From: Streptomyces beihaiensis
GTDB lineage: Bacteria; Actinomycetota; Actinomycetes; Streptomycetales; Streptomycetaceae
Direction: 5' to 3'
DNA: 64,000 bases
Assembly (NCBI RefSeq): GCF_026274175.1
Contig: NZ_JAPHNL010000222.1
Span: 1-64,000, forward strand
The notes under the pieces were generated by a model. The model was given only the letters and a program-made list of their open reading frames with translations, made no database searches and had not been told where the DNA came from. Of this stretch, positions 1 to 8,976 are shown piece by piece (within the stretch, counting starts at the first letter, position 1; each line of letters starts with the position of its first letter). A program made the position numbers and the translations under genes.

Positions 1-951
1 GCGGGCCGCCGGGGCGGCGGCCCACGGACCCGAAAGCCGAACTCCTCCCGACCCTCCGGCACGCCCGCCGAGGCCCCCGGCTGGCGCCGCAAGCTCTCCG
101 AGCAGGCCCGCGCCTACGGCTTCCTCCTCGGCGGCCTCCTCTGCTTCGCCCTGTTCTCCTGGTACCCGGCGATCCGCGCCGTCGTCATCGCCTTCCAGAA
201 GTACACGCCGGGCTCACCGCCCCAGTGGATCGGCACCGCCAACTTCACGCACGTCTTCCACGACCCCGAGTTCACGGCCGCCTGGAAGAACACCCTGACC
301 TTCACCCTCCTCGCGCTCGCCATCGGCTTCGCCGTGCCGTTCGTCATGGCGGTCGTCCTCAACGAGCTGCGCCACGCCCGCGCGTTCTTCCGCGTCGTCG
401 TCTACCTGCCGGTGATGATCCCCCCGGTGGTCAGCGCCCTGCTGTGGAAATGGTTCTACGACCCCGGCGCGGGCCTCGCCAACGAAGCGCTGCGCTTCTT
501 GCACCTGCCGACCTCCAACTGGTCCAACGGCGCCGACACCGCCCTCGTGTCGCTGGTCATCGTCGCCACCTGGGCCAACATGGGCGGCACCGTCCTCATC
601 TACCTCGCCGCCCTCCAGGGCATCCCAGGCGAGCTGTACGAGGCCGCCGAACTGGACGGCGCGAACCTGCTGCAGCGCGTACGCCACGTCACGGTCCCGC
701 AGACCCGCTTCATCATCCTCATGCTGATGCTGCTGCAGATCATCGCGACGATGCAGATCTTCACCGAGCCGTTCGTCATCACCGGCGGCGGCCCCGAGGA
801 CTCGACCGTCACCGTCCTCTACCTCATCTACAAGTACGCGTTCCTCTACCAGGATTTCGGCGGCGCCTGCGCGCTCAGCGTCATGCTGCTCGTCCTGCTC
901 AGCGCGTTCTCCGCCCTCTACCTGCGGCTCACCCGCAGCGACGACGACTGA
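1..951 (+). CDS. Sugar ABC transporter permease, MalF type (5' end outside window)
   Basis: This is the inner-membrane permease of a carbohydrate ABC importer. The frame is open from base 1, so the start lies upstream of the window. Several hydrophobic segments are visible, starting with the stretch around 120-200. The conserved cytoplasmic EAA loop that contacts the ATPase reads EAAELDGANLLQRV and lies near base 640-680. It stops 13 bases before the second permease, so the two are one transcription unit. The partner binding protein should lie upstream, outside the window. A GH13 glucosidase downstream suggests an alpha-glucoside substrate, which is an inference. The ATPase is probably the shared MsiK type found in Streptomyces, as none is encoded here. 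Confidence 0.93.
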   Translation, partial: AGRRGGGPRTRKPNSSRPSGTPAEAPGWRRKLSEQARAYGFLLGGLLCFALFSWYPAIRAVVIAFQKYTPGSPPQWIGTANFTHVFHDPEFTAAWKNTLTFTLLALAIGFAVPFVMAVVLNELRHARAFFRVVVYLPVMIPPVVSALLWKWFYDPGAGLANEALRFLHLPTSNWSNGADTALVSLVIVATWANMGGTVLIYLAALQGIPGELYEAAELDGANLLQRVRHVTVPQTRFIILMLMLLQIIATMQIFTEPFVITGGGPEDSTVTVLYLIYKYAFLYQDFGGACALSVMLLVLLSAFSALYLRLTRSDDD

Positions 952-964
952 CAGGAGCGCCCCC

Positions 965-1870
965 ATGGCCGGACGACAGGACGGGGGCGACGGGTACGCC
1001 GTGCGCACCCTCGTCTCCCCGCTCGCGCTCTCCAAGCGGCGCGGCAAGGTCGCGTACTGGACCGTCTTCGGCGCGGTCGTCGTCGCCTTCGCGCTCGCCT
1101 TCCTCTTCCCCGTGTACTGGATGGTCACCGGCGCGATGAAGTCCCCGGACGAGGTGACCCGCACGCCGCCCAGCCTGATCCCGCACACCTGGCACTTCTC
1201 CTCGTACTCCGACGCGTGGAGCATGATGGAGCTGCCACGCCACCTGCTCAACACAGTGGTGCAGGCCGCCGGGGCATGGCTGCTGCAACTGGTCTTCTGC
1301 ACGGCGGCCGCCTACGCGCTCTCCCGCCTTCGGCCCGCCTTCGGCAAGGTGATCCTCGGCGGCATCCTCGCCACCTTGATGGTGCCCGCACAGGCGCTGG
1401 TCGTGCCCAAGTACCTGACCGTCGCCGACATGCCGCTCACCCACACGAACCTCCTGAACAGCCCCGTGGCGATCTGGCTCCCGGCCGTGGCCAACGCCTT
1501 CAACCTCTACCTCCTCAAGCGCTTCTTCGACCAGCTCCCCGCGGACGTCCTGGAGGCGGCAGAGATCGACGGCGCGGGCCGGCTGCGCACGCTGTGGTCG
1601 ATCGTGCTGCCGATGTCACGGCCCGTGCTCGGCGTCGTGTCGATCTTCGCGCTCGTCAACGTCTGGCAGGACTTCCTGTGGCCGCTGATGGTCTTCTCCG
1701 ACACCGACAAGCAGCCGATCAGCGTGGCCCTGGTGCAGCTGTCGCAGAACATACCGCTGACCGTGCTCATCGCCTCGATGGTGATCGCCAGCATCCCGAT
1801 GGTGCTGCTGTTCCTGGTGTTCCAGCGGCACATCATCGCCGGGATCAGCGCGGGCAGCACGAAGGGCTGA
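965..1870 (+). CDS. Sugar ABC transporter permease, MalG type
   Basis: Second permease of the importer, 301 residues, which is normal for the MalG family. It starts at ATG 965 just after an AGGAGCG ribosome binding site. Six membrane segments are expected; the first is at about residues 28-48. The EAA loop reads LEAAEIDGAGRL near residue 197, followed by an LP motif, as in carbohydrate uptake transporter-1 family permeases. It would pair with the MalF-type protein just upstream to form the translocation pore, and is followed 50 bases later by the glucosidase gene in the same direction. Confidence 0.95.
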   Translation: MAGRQDGGDGYAVRTLVSPLALSKRRGKVAYWTVFGAVVVAFALAFLFPVYWMVTGAMKSPDEVTRTPPSLIPHTWHFSSYSDAWSMMELPRHLLNTVVQAAGAWLLQLVFCTAAAYALSRLRPAFGKVILGGILATLMVPAQALVVPKYLTVADMPLTHTNLLNSPVAIWLPAVANAFNLYLLKRFFDQLPADVLEAAEIDGAGRLRTLWSIVLPMSRPVLGVVSIFALVNVWQDFLWPLMVFSDTDKQPISVALVQLSQNIPLTVLIASMVIASIPMVLLFLVFQRHIIAGISAGSTKG

Positions 1871-1920
1871 AAACAACCGGCTGAAACGAAGGGCTGAGAC
1901 GAAGGGTGAGGAACACCTGC

Positions 1921-3537
<1,617 letters not shown>

Positions 3538-3648
3538 CGTGAGCAGGACCGATCGAGGACAACACCCCTCCGTACCGCACGCCCGTGTGCGACGCTGACG
3601 TTGCGCCTGGCGGGTGCGCGAAGGCGCCGCGGTTCGGGGGTGGTGCGT

Positions 3649-4698
3649 ATGAACTCACAGTTCTCAAGAGCTCGATGGTGGCTTCTGCGGCGTTGGGGCA
3701 GGGTCCGCCGCCGGCTGAGGAAGCAGAGTCAGCAGAACTGGGCCGCCCAACGGCGGACAGACCTTGAGTCCGCCCTCTCGGCGCTCGGCATACCCCGCGC
3801 CGACGCCGCGAAGATCCTCGGCGCCCTGCGGTCCTGGCGCCCCGCGCCCGAACTGGTCGTCATCGGTTTCGGAATCTTCCTGGCCATGGCGGTGGTGTGG
3901 CAGGTCTTCACCCAAGCCGTGGACGGGGCCGCGCGAGCTGTCGGCTGGCATGCCGCCGAGCAGGCTGTCGCGAACTACCGGTGGCTCATCGCTCAGGCCG
4001 ACGCGGGCGGGACCGGCCTGGGGCCGGGTTCCTGGGCGGCGTTGTGTCTGCTCCTGACCCTGTGGGTGGCGCCGCCCATCGTGTGGTGTGCACAGCGCAG
4101 TACAAGCTTCAGGTACACCTTCGTTCTCCGGTGCGTCGACTCCGTCATCGCGTGCGCGAAGGCGGACGCCACCCTCGGACCCTCTCGTGCGAGGGCGCTG
4201 CGCAGGGTCGACGAGCACTGCCAGATCATGGAGCGCCACCTCTTCAGGGTGCACAGAGCCTCCCGGTCCGTGGCACGGCGATCACCGAGGAACGCGCCCA
4301 TCAAGCGGCACGCGGCCCTGGTGGCCGGTGCGCAGCGCGACGCGTTGCGGCGGATCGACGTCGATCCACGGCAGGCGCTGCGAGACCTGGCCCGGCTCCA
4401 GATATCCATGGCCGAGAACTATCTCGACGGCAGGCTGGCGGCGCTTGTGCCGGCCGACCGGCTTCAGGGGGTTCAGCCCGTCTCCCGCCTTCGCAGTCAG
4501 TGGCGTGAATCGGCGCAGGTCTCGGTGGCGATCCTGGCCGCGATGGGAGCCGCGACCGGCGCGGCGAGGCTGTTCGCCGCCTTGGGCGTGGGTGACGGCC
4601 TGATGCCCTGGCTGGTCCTCGGCGCCGCGGTGCTGGCGGCCGTGGTGGTGGCGGGCTGGGGCCGCGTGTCCGGCCTGGTGCAGCTGATGCGCGGGTGA
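3649..4698 (+). CDS. Hypothetical membrane protein, four hydrophobic segments
   Basis: About 349 residues, family not recognised. Hydrophobic segments are seen around ELVVIGFGIFLAMAVVW, in the segment before the tryptophan-rich PPIVWC, and twice near the C-terminus (an Ala-rich stretch and LMPWLVLGAAVLAAVVVAGW). Between them is a basic soluble region rich in Arg with repeated RRxDxH-like patterns, probably cytoplasmic. ATG 3649 has a G-rich stretch just upstream; in-frame GTG codons at 3640 and 3643 are alternatives. A strong hairpin follows the stop. The gene sits between the glucosidase and the convergent GH87 genes, but nothing links it to sugar metabolism beyond position. Confidence 0.75.
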   Translation: MNSQFSRARWWLLRRWGRVRRRLRKQSQQNWAAQRRTDLESALSALGIPRADAAKILGALRSWRPAPELVVIGFGIFLAMAVVWQVFTQAVDGAARAVGWHAAEQAVANYRWLIAQADAGGTGLGPGSWAALCLLLTLWVAPPIVWCAQRSTSFRYTFVLRCVDSVIACAKADATLGPSRARALRRVDEHCQIMERHLFRVHRASRSVARRSPRNAPIKRHAALVAGAQRDALRRIDVDPRQALRDLARLQISMAENYLDGRLAALVPADRLQGVQPVSRLRSQWRESAQVSVAILAAMGAATGAARLFAALGVGDGLMPWLVLGAAVLAAVVVAGWGRVSGLVQLMRG

Positions 4699-4712
4699 GC
4701 GAGCAGCCTGAA

Positions 4713-4743
4713 GCCCCAGGCCACTGGACGAGTGGCCTGGGGC
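4713..4743. terminator. Bidirectional hairpin terminator
   Basis: A perfect 13-base-pair stem, GCCCCAGGCCACT paired with AGTGGCCTGGGGC, with a five-base loop. It lies between the convergent stops at 4698 and 4776 and can serve both strands. There is no T tract, which is usual in Streptomyces. Confidence 0.85.
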
Positions 4744-4775
4744 CTGCGGCTGGAGCCGGATGTCAGGTTCCGACG

Positions 4776-7700
4776 TCAGCCGCTACAGGCGTTGCGAACG
4801 ATCTTGAACGTGGTGGTCGTGTTCTCGATGTCCGTCGCGTTGTCGCTGAGCTTGAGGCAGTTGAACGTGGCCTGCCCGACCGCCGGACCCTGCCCCTGCT
4901 CGGGCATCGGGTTGGCCCAGATGCCGAAGCCGGACTTGGCGTCGTAGTCGTCACCGCTCTTGTGCGCCCCGGTGACCGTGACGTCGGTGAGGACGGTGTC
5001 CTTGACGGGTTGCTCCGCCTGGCTGCCGTTGTACTTGGTCTGGAACATGATGCCGCTGTAGGTCGGGTCGGTGATGTCGACGTTGTTGACACGGATTCCC
5101 TGGAACGTCTTGTCCGCCGAGAACATCCAGATGCCCGGGAAGGTCTGGGCGCCCCAGAAGTGGCCGCCGGTGCGGTCGAGGCTGATGTTCTCGAAGGTCG
5201 TCGGGTCGGGGCCGAAGCCCTCCATCGGATAGCCGAAGTCGAGCGAGCTGATCGTGATGCCCGAGTACGCCAGGGTGTCCGCGACGCGGATGTTGCGGAA
5301 GGTGTTGTCGTAGCCGCCGTACACGGCGATACCGGCCGCGCGCCAGGTCAGCAGGGACGTGAGGTTCTCGAAGACGTTGTTCTTCTGGTCGCCGCCGCCC
5401 GAGTCGGTCGCCGCGAACAGCGCGAAGCTGTCGTCGCCGGTGGCGCGCGACTCGTTGTTGACGACGTGGTTGCCGGTGGAGCCGTTCGTCATGTTGACGC
5501 CGTCCGCGAAGGTGTCGCGGATGCGGGAGTTCTCGATGGTGATGTTGTCGGTGTTGGTGCCCCAGTACAGGCAGACCGTGTGCTCGTTCCACACGTTGTC
5601 GATGGTCATGTGGGCGACGTTGGAGAAGTCGAAGACCTTGCCGGGGCCGTCGATGCGCTGGACGTAGTTCCCGAAGAAGGCGAAGTTCGAGAACGTCGAG
5701 CCGTTGGCGGTGCTGTCGGCGCGGAACCCGGCGTCCGTGTTCGTCTGCGAGGCCGGGGTGTGGAAGCGGGTGAACCAGGGCCCGGCGCCGGTGATGGTGA
5801 TCGCCTTGCCGTAGACCTGGAACTTGCCGGTGGTCTCGTAGTCACCGGCGGGCAGGTAGACGCCGACGAGCTTGCCGGTGGTGTCCGTACGGACCTTGTC
5901 GAGGGCGCTTTGCACGTCCTGCTGGGTGAACCCGGCCGGTTCGACGTACGAGGCGGGGTCCGGGTTGGGGAGCTGGGTGGCCTGTTCGAGGCTGATGAAG
6001 TCGATGGCGTACCGGGAGCCGTTGGCCGCGTCCTTCTTCAGGGTGATCGTGCTGCCCTTGGGCACGGTGCGGCCCAGGGCGATGTGCGCCTCGTCGTAGA
6101 TGTGCCGGGCGGGCCCGGCGCCGGGCGAGTTGCTCGGGCCCGACTCCGACCCGTACAGCCAGGCGTACTTCGAGGTGAGGTCGATCGCCTTGAGGAAGGT
6201 GCCGTCGACGTAGATGTCGAGGGTGTCGCTGGTGCCACCGCCGCCGGCCGCGTCCGGCATGGAGAACCGGGTGACCAGCGTGTTGGCGTCATCCTTGGTC
6301 GTGAACGACACCGACGCGCCGGTGTCGTCGAGGGTGACGGCCTTGCGGCCGGACGCCTCACCGGCCAGGTCGCCGATGGTGCGGTTGGGGCCGACGACCT
6401 TGGCGCCGCCCGCGAGGACGCCGTCCTCGGCCTCGTACGTCTGGTACGGCATGTTGGCGCCGCGCCCGACGAACAGCGGCTTGGTGCTGGTGTTGTTGGC
6501 CCGCTTGGCCGACACCTCGTTGGCGTCGTCGGCGATGACCGTCTTCACGGTGTACTTGCCGTTCGCGGCGGTCCAGCTCCCCATCTTGACGGGGCTGGTG
6601 GTGTCACCGGCCGCGATGACCCCGTCGTACGAGCCGGTGAACTTCTTGACGACGGTGCCGCCGGAGTCGGTGACGGTCGTCGTGATCGCGTGGCTGCCGG
6701 AGGCCGTGGAGATGGTGCCCTGGTTCTTGAGGGCGACGGAGAAGGTGACGTCGTCACCGGCGGACGGCGCGCTCGGCGACCAGCTCGCCGGGGACGCGAC
6801 CAGGTCGGAGCTGTCGACCGGCTTGACGACCAGGTCGTCCGGGCCGGTGTAGGTGTTGTTGCCCTCGTTGGTCTCGATGACCTTGTTGTCCGGGTCGACG
6901 GTGGCGCTGACGGGGTAGCTGCCCGCGCTCAGCGTGCCGATCTTCGCGCTGACCGTCGTGGACGCGCCCGCGTCGAGCGCCCCCACGTCGGCCGTGCCCA
7001 CCTTGTTGTCGCCGAGCTTGAAGGCGAGGCCGGTGGCGCCGGAGGCGGCGGATCCGCTGTTGCGGACCGTGGCCGACAGGGTGATGTCGTCGGACTCGCT
7101 GGGGTTCTGCGGCGCGGTGGTGATGCTGCTGACCTGTAGGTCGGGGTTGGGCGCCGGGGTGCCGATCACCTCGAACTCGGCGGCCTGGCCGCCGGTGGCG
7201 CCGGAGTTGGCGGTGAATGTGAGTTGTACGTCGGCGACGCGGGCGGTCACCGGGATGGTGACGGTGTTGGAGCCGTTGGCGGGGTCGAAGGTGTAGTCCT
7301 TGGCGGCGACGAGGGTGGTGTAGGTGGTGGTGCCTTGTGCGCGGCCGAGGACTTCGATGTGCTGGGTCCGCTTGGCCCAGGCGCTGTCGGGGTTGAGTTT
7401 GAGGACGACGGCGCTGGTGTCGGCGTCGGCGCCGAGGTGGACGGTGAGGGTGTTGGGGTAGGTGCCGGGGGCGCCTTCCCAGTAGGTGCCGGTGTCGCCG
7501 TCGACCGCGTTCTTCGCGACGTAGTTCTGCTGGACGGAGGACGCGCTGATGTCCTTGTCGAGGGCGAGGTTGGTGCCCGTACCGGTGCCGGAGCCCGAGC
7601 CGGATCCGGATCCGGAACCTGAGCCAGTGCCGGACACCGGGGTGCCGAGGACCTGGAACTCGGCGACTTGGCCGCCGGTGGCGCCGGAGTTGGCGGTGAA

Positions 7701-8909
7701 TGTGAGTTGTACGTCGGCGACGCGGGCGGTCACCGGGATGGTGACGGTGTTGGAGCCGTTGGCGGGGTCGAAGGTGTAGTCCTTGGCGGCGACGAGGGTG
7801 GTGTAGGTGGTGGTGCCTTGTGCGCGGCCGAGGACTTCGATGTGCTGGGTCCGCTTGGCCCAGGCGCTGTCGGGGTTGAGTTTGAGGACGACGGCGCTGG
7901 TGTCGGCGTCGGCGCCGAGGTGGACGGTGAGGGTGTTGGGGTAGGTGCCGGGGGCGCCTTCCCAGTAGGTGCCGGTGTCGCCGTCGACCGCGTTCTTGGC
8001 CACGTAGTTCTGCTGGACGGACGAGGCGGTGATGTCCTTGCCGAGGGCGAGGTTGGTGTCCGTGTCCGCCGTGGTCGCGGACGGTGACGCGGACGTGGCC
8101 GCGGCCGGTGTGATCGTGCGGTGCGCGCTCTGGGTGAGCGGCTTGCTGTCGGGGGACTGATTGCCCGCCGCGTCACGGGCGCGCACCACGTAGGTGGTCT
8201 TGGCGCGCGTCGCGGCGGTGTCCGTGTACGTGCGGGTGGAGGCGGGGAGGCTGGTGCGCAACTTCCCGTTCGCGTAGACGTCGTACGCGGTCACGGACTT
8301 GTTGTCGTGCGCGGCCTTCCAGGTGATGGCCTTGCCGCGGAGGCGGATGCCGGTGGGGGCGGTGGGCGGCTGGTTGTCGCCCTTGGCCGGACCGTACACG
8401 GAGAGGCGGAGGGGAGCGGCGGCGCCGGTCTTCGTCCGCACGCGTATGTACCGGGCGGTGGTGATGCCGCCGAGCGGGATGACGGCGCGGTGGTGGGTGG
8501 CGTCGGTGAAGCGGTAGACCTTCGGGGCGGTCAGGTCGGTGAAGTCGTGGCCGTCGGTGCTGCCCTGGACGCGCAGCAGCCGCTTGGCGTCGTGGCCGGA
8601 GCCGGGCAGCCGGAGCACGGCCTCGGTGACGCGCCGGGTGGCGCCGAGGTCGGTCTGGACCCAGTGGGCCGAGGCGGTGCGCTTGTGGCCGTGGGCGAGG
8701 TCGGTGTGCGAGGTCGCGGTCGCCGCGTGCGGTGCGGCGGCCGCGGGCAGTCCGAACGCCGCGAGGGCGGCGACGGTCAGTGTGGCGGTGGCGGTGGCCG
8801 CGGCGGTGCCCTGCCACTTGATTCCGGCTCCGGCTCCGGCTCCGGCCCTGGCCCTGCCCCTGCCCCTGGTTCGGCCTCTGGACCTGTCTCTGGCCCTGTC
8901 TCTGGACAT
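4776..8909 (-). CDS. Secreted multidomain GH87-type alpha-1,3-glucanase (mycodextranase-like)
   Basis: A 1,377-residue exported protein. ATG 8909 follows AGGAG at suitable distance; an upstream in-frame ATG at 8966 is less likely. Order: Arg-rich signal peptide (1-60), a discoidin/F5-8 type module, a fibronectin type III module (about 180-260), two nearly identical F5/8-type carbohydrate-binding modules (about 290-590) joined by a Gly-Ser/Thr linker, two CARDB-like modules (about 590-800), a CBM6/35-like module, then a right-handed beta-helix catalytic part (about 970-1377). The helix holds IRDTFADGVN and RATGDDSFA, giving Asp1136, Asp1159 and Asp1160. The spacing of 23 and 24 is what I recall for catalytic Asp residues of GH87 alpha-1,3-glucanases. 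It would attack alpha-1,3-glucan, for example in fungal cell walls. Family assignment is inference. Confidence 0.82.
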   Translation of the reverse strand: MSRDRARDRSRGRTRGRGRARAGAGAGAGIKWQGTAAATATATLTVAALAAFGLPAAAAPHAATATSHTDLAHGHKRTASAHWVQTDLGATRRVTEAVLRLPGSGHDAKRLLRVQGSTDGHDFTDLTAPKVYRFTDATHHRAVIPLGGITTARYIRVRTKTGAAAPLRLSVYGPAKGDNQPPTAPTGIRLRGKAITWKAAHDNKSVTAYDVYANGKLRTSLPASTRTYTDTAATRAKTTYVVRARDAAGNQSPDSKPLTQSAHRTITPAAATSASPSATTADTDTNLALGKDITASSVQQNYVAKNAVDGDTGTYWEGAPGTYPNTLTVHLGADADTSAVVLKLNPDSAWAKRTQHIEVLGRAQGTTTYTTLVAAKDYTFDPANGSNTVTIPVTARVADVQLTFTANSGATGGQVAEFQVLGTPVSGTGSGSGSGSGSGSGTGTGTNLALDKDISASSVQQNYVAKNAVDGDTGTYWEGAPGTYPNTLTVHLGADADTSAVVLKLNPDSAWAKRTQHIEVLGRAQGTTTYTTLVAAKDYTFDPANGSNTVTIPVTARVADVQLTFTANSGATGGQAAEFEVIGTPAPNPDLQVSSITTAPQNPSESDDITLSATVRNSGSAASGATGLAFKLGDNKVGTADVGALDAGASTTVSAKIGTLSAGSYPVSATVDPDNKVIETNEGNNTYTGPDDLVVKPVDSSDLVASPASWSPSAPSAGDDVTFSVALKNQGTISTASGSHAITTTVTDSGGTVVKKFTGSYDGVIAAGDTTSPVKMGSWTAANGKYTVKTVIADDANEVSAKRANNTSTKPLFVGRGANMPYQTYEAEDGVLAGGAKVVGPNRTIGDLAGEASGRKAVTLDDTGASVSFTTKDDANTLVTRFSMPDAAGGGGTSDTLDIYVDGTFLKAIDLTSKYAWLYGSESGPSNSPGAGPARHIYDEAHIALGRTVPKGSTITLKKDAANGSRYAIDFISLEQATQLPNPDPASYVEPAGFTQQDVQSALDKVRTDTTGKLVGVYLPAGDYETTGKFQVYGKAITITGAGPWFTRFHTPASQTNTDAGFRADSTANGSTFSNFAFFGNYVQRIDGPGKVFDFSNVAHMTIDNVWNEHTVCLYWGTNTDNITIENSRIRDTFADGVNMTNGSTGNHVVNNESRATGDDSFALFAATDSGGGDQKNNVFENLTSLLTWRAAGIAVYGGYDNTFRNIRVADTLAYSGITISSLDFGYPMEGFGPDPTTFENISLDRTGGHFWGAQTFPGIWMFSADKTFQGIRVNNVDITDPTYSGIMFQTKYNGSQAEQPVKDTVLTDVTVTGAHKSGDDYDAKSGFGIWANPMPEQGQGPAVGQATFNCLKLSDNATDIENTTTTFKIVRNACSG
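7187..8057. repeat. In-frame duplication of a carbohydrate-binding module
   Basis: Two copies of about 388 bases, roughly 7187-7574 and 7670-8057, lie 483 bases (161 codons) apart inside the GH87 gene. The bases are almost identical and the encoded modules differ at only a handful of residues (for example Gly/Asp, Thr/Ser, Val/Ala, Gln/Glu, Val/Ile). The linker between them is a Gly-Ser/Gly-Thr repeat. This points to a recent tandem duplication or ongoing gene conversion. Confidence 0.9.
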
Positions 8910-8976
8910 GATCACAAAACTCCTGTCTGGACGAGACGTACGAAACGGTGTGATGAAAGCGCGCAATTCCTTGCGC

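Noticed and set aside
214-1302. Long open frames on the strand opposite real genes (here and at 1507-3456, 4695-7139, 8539-11718, 40756-43485, 53428-58170)
   Set aside because: They are shadows caused by high third-position GC. The opposite frames carry clear protein families, while these encode only Arg/Gly/Val-rich sequence.
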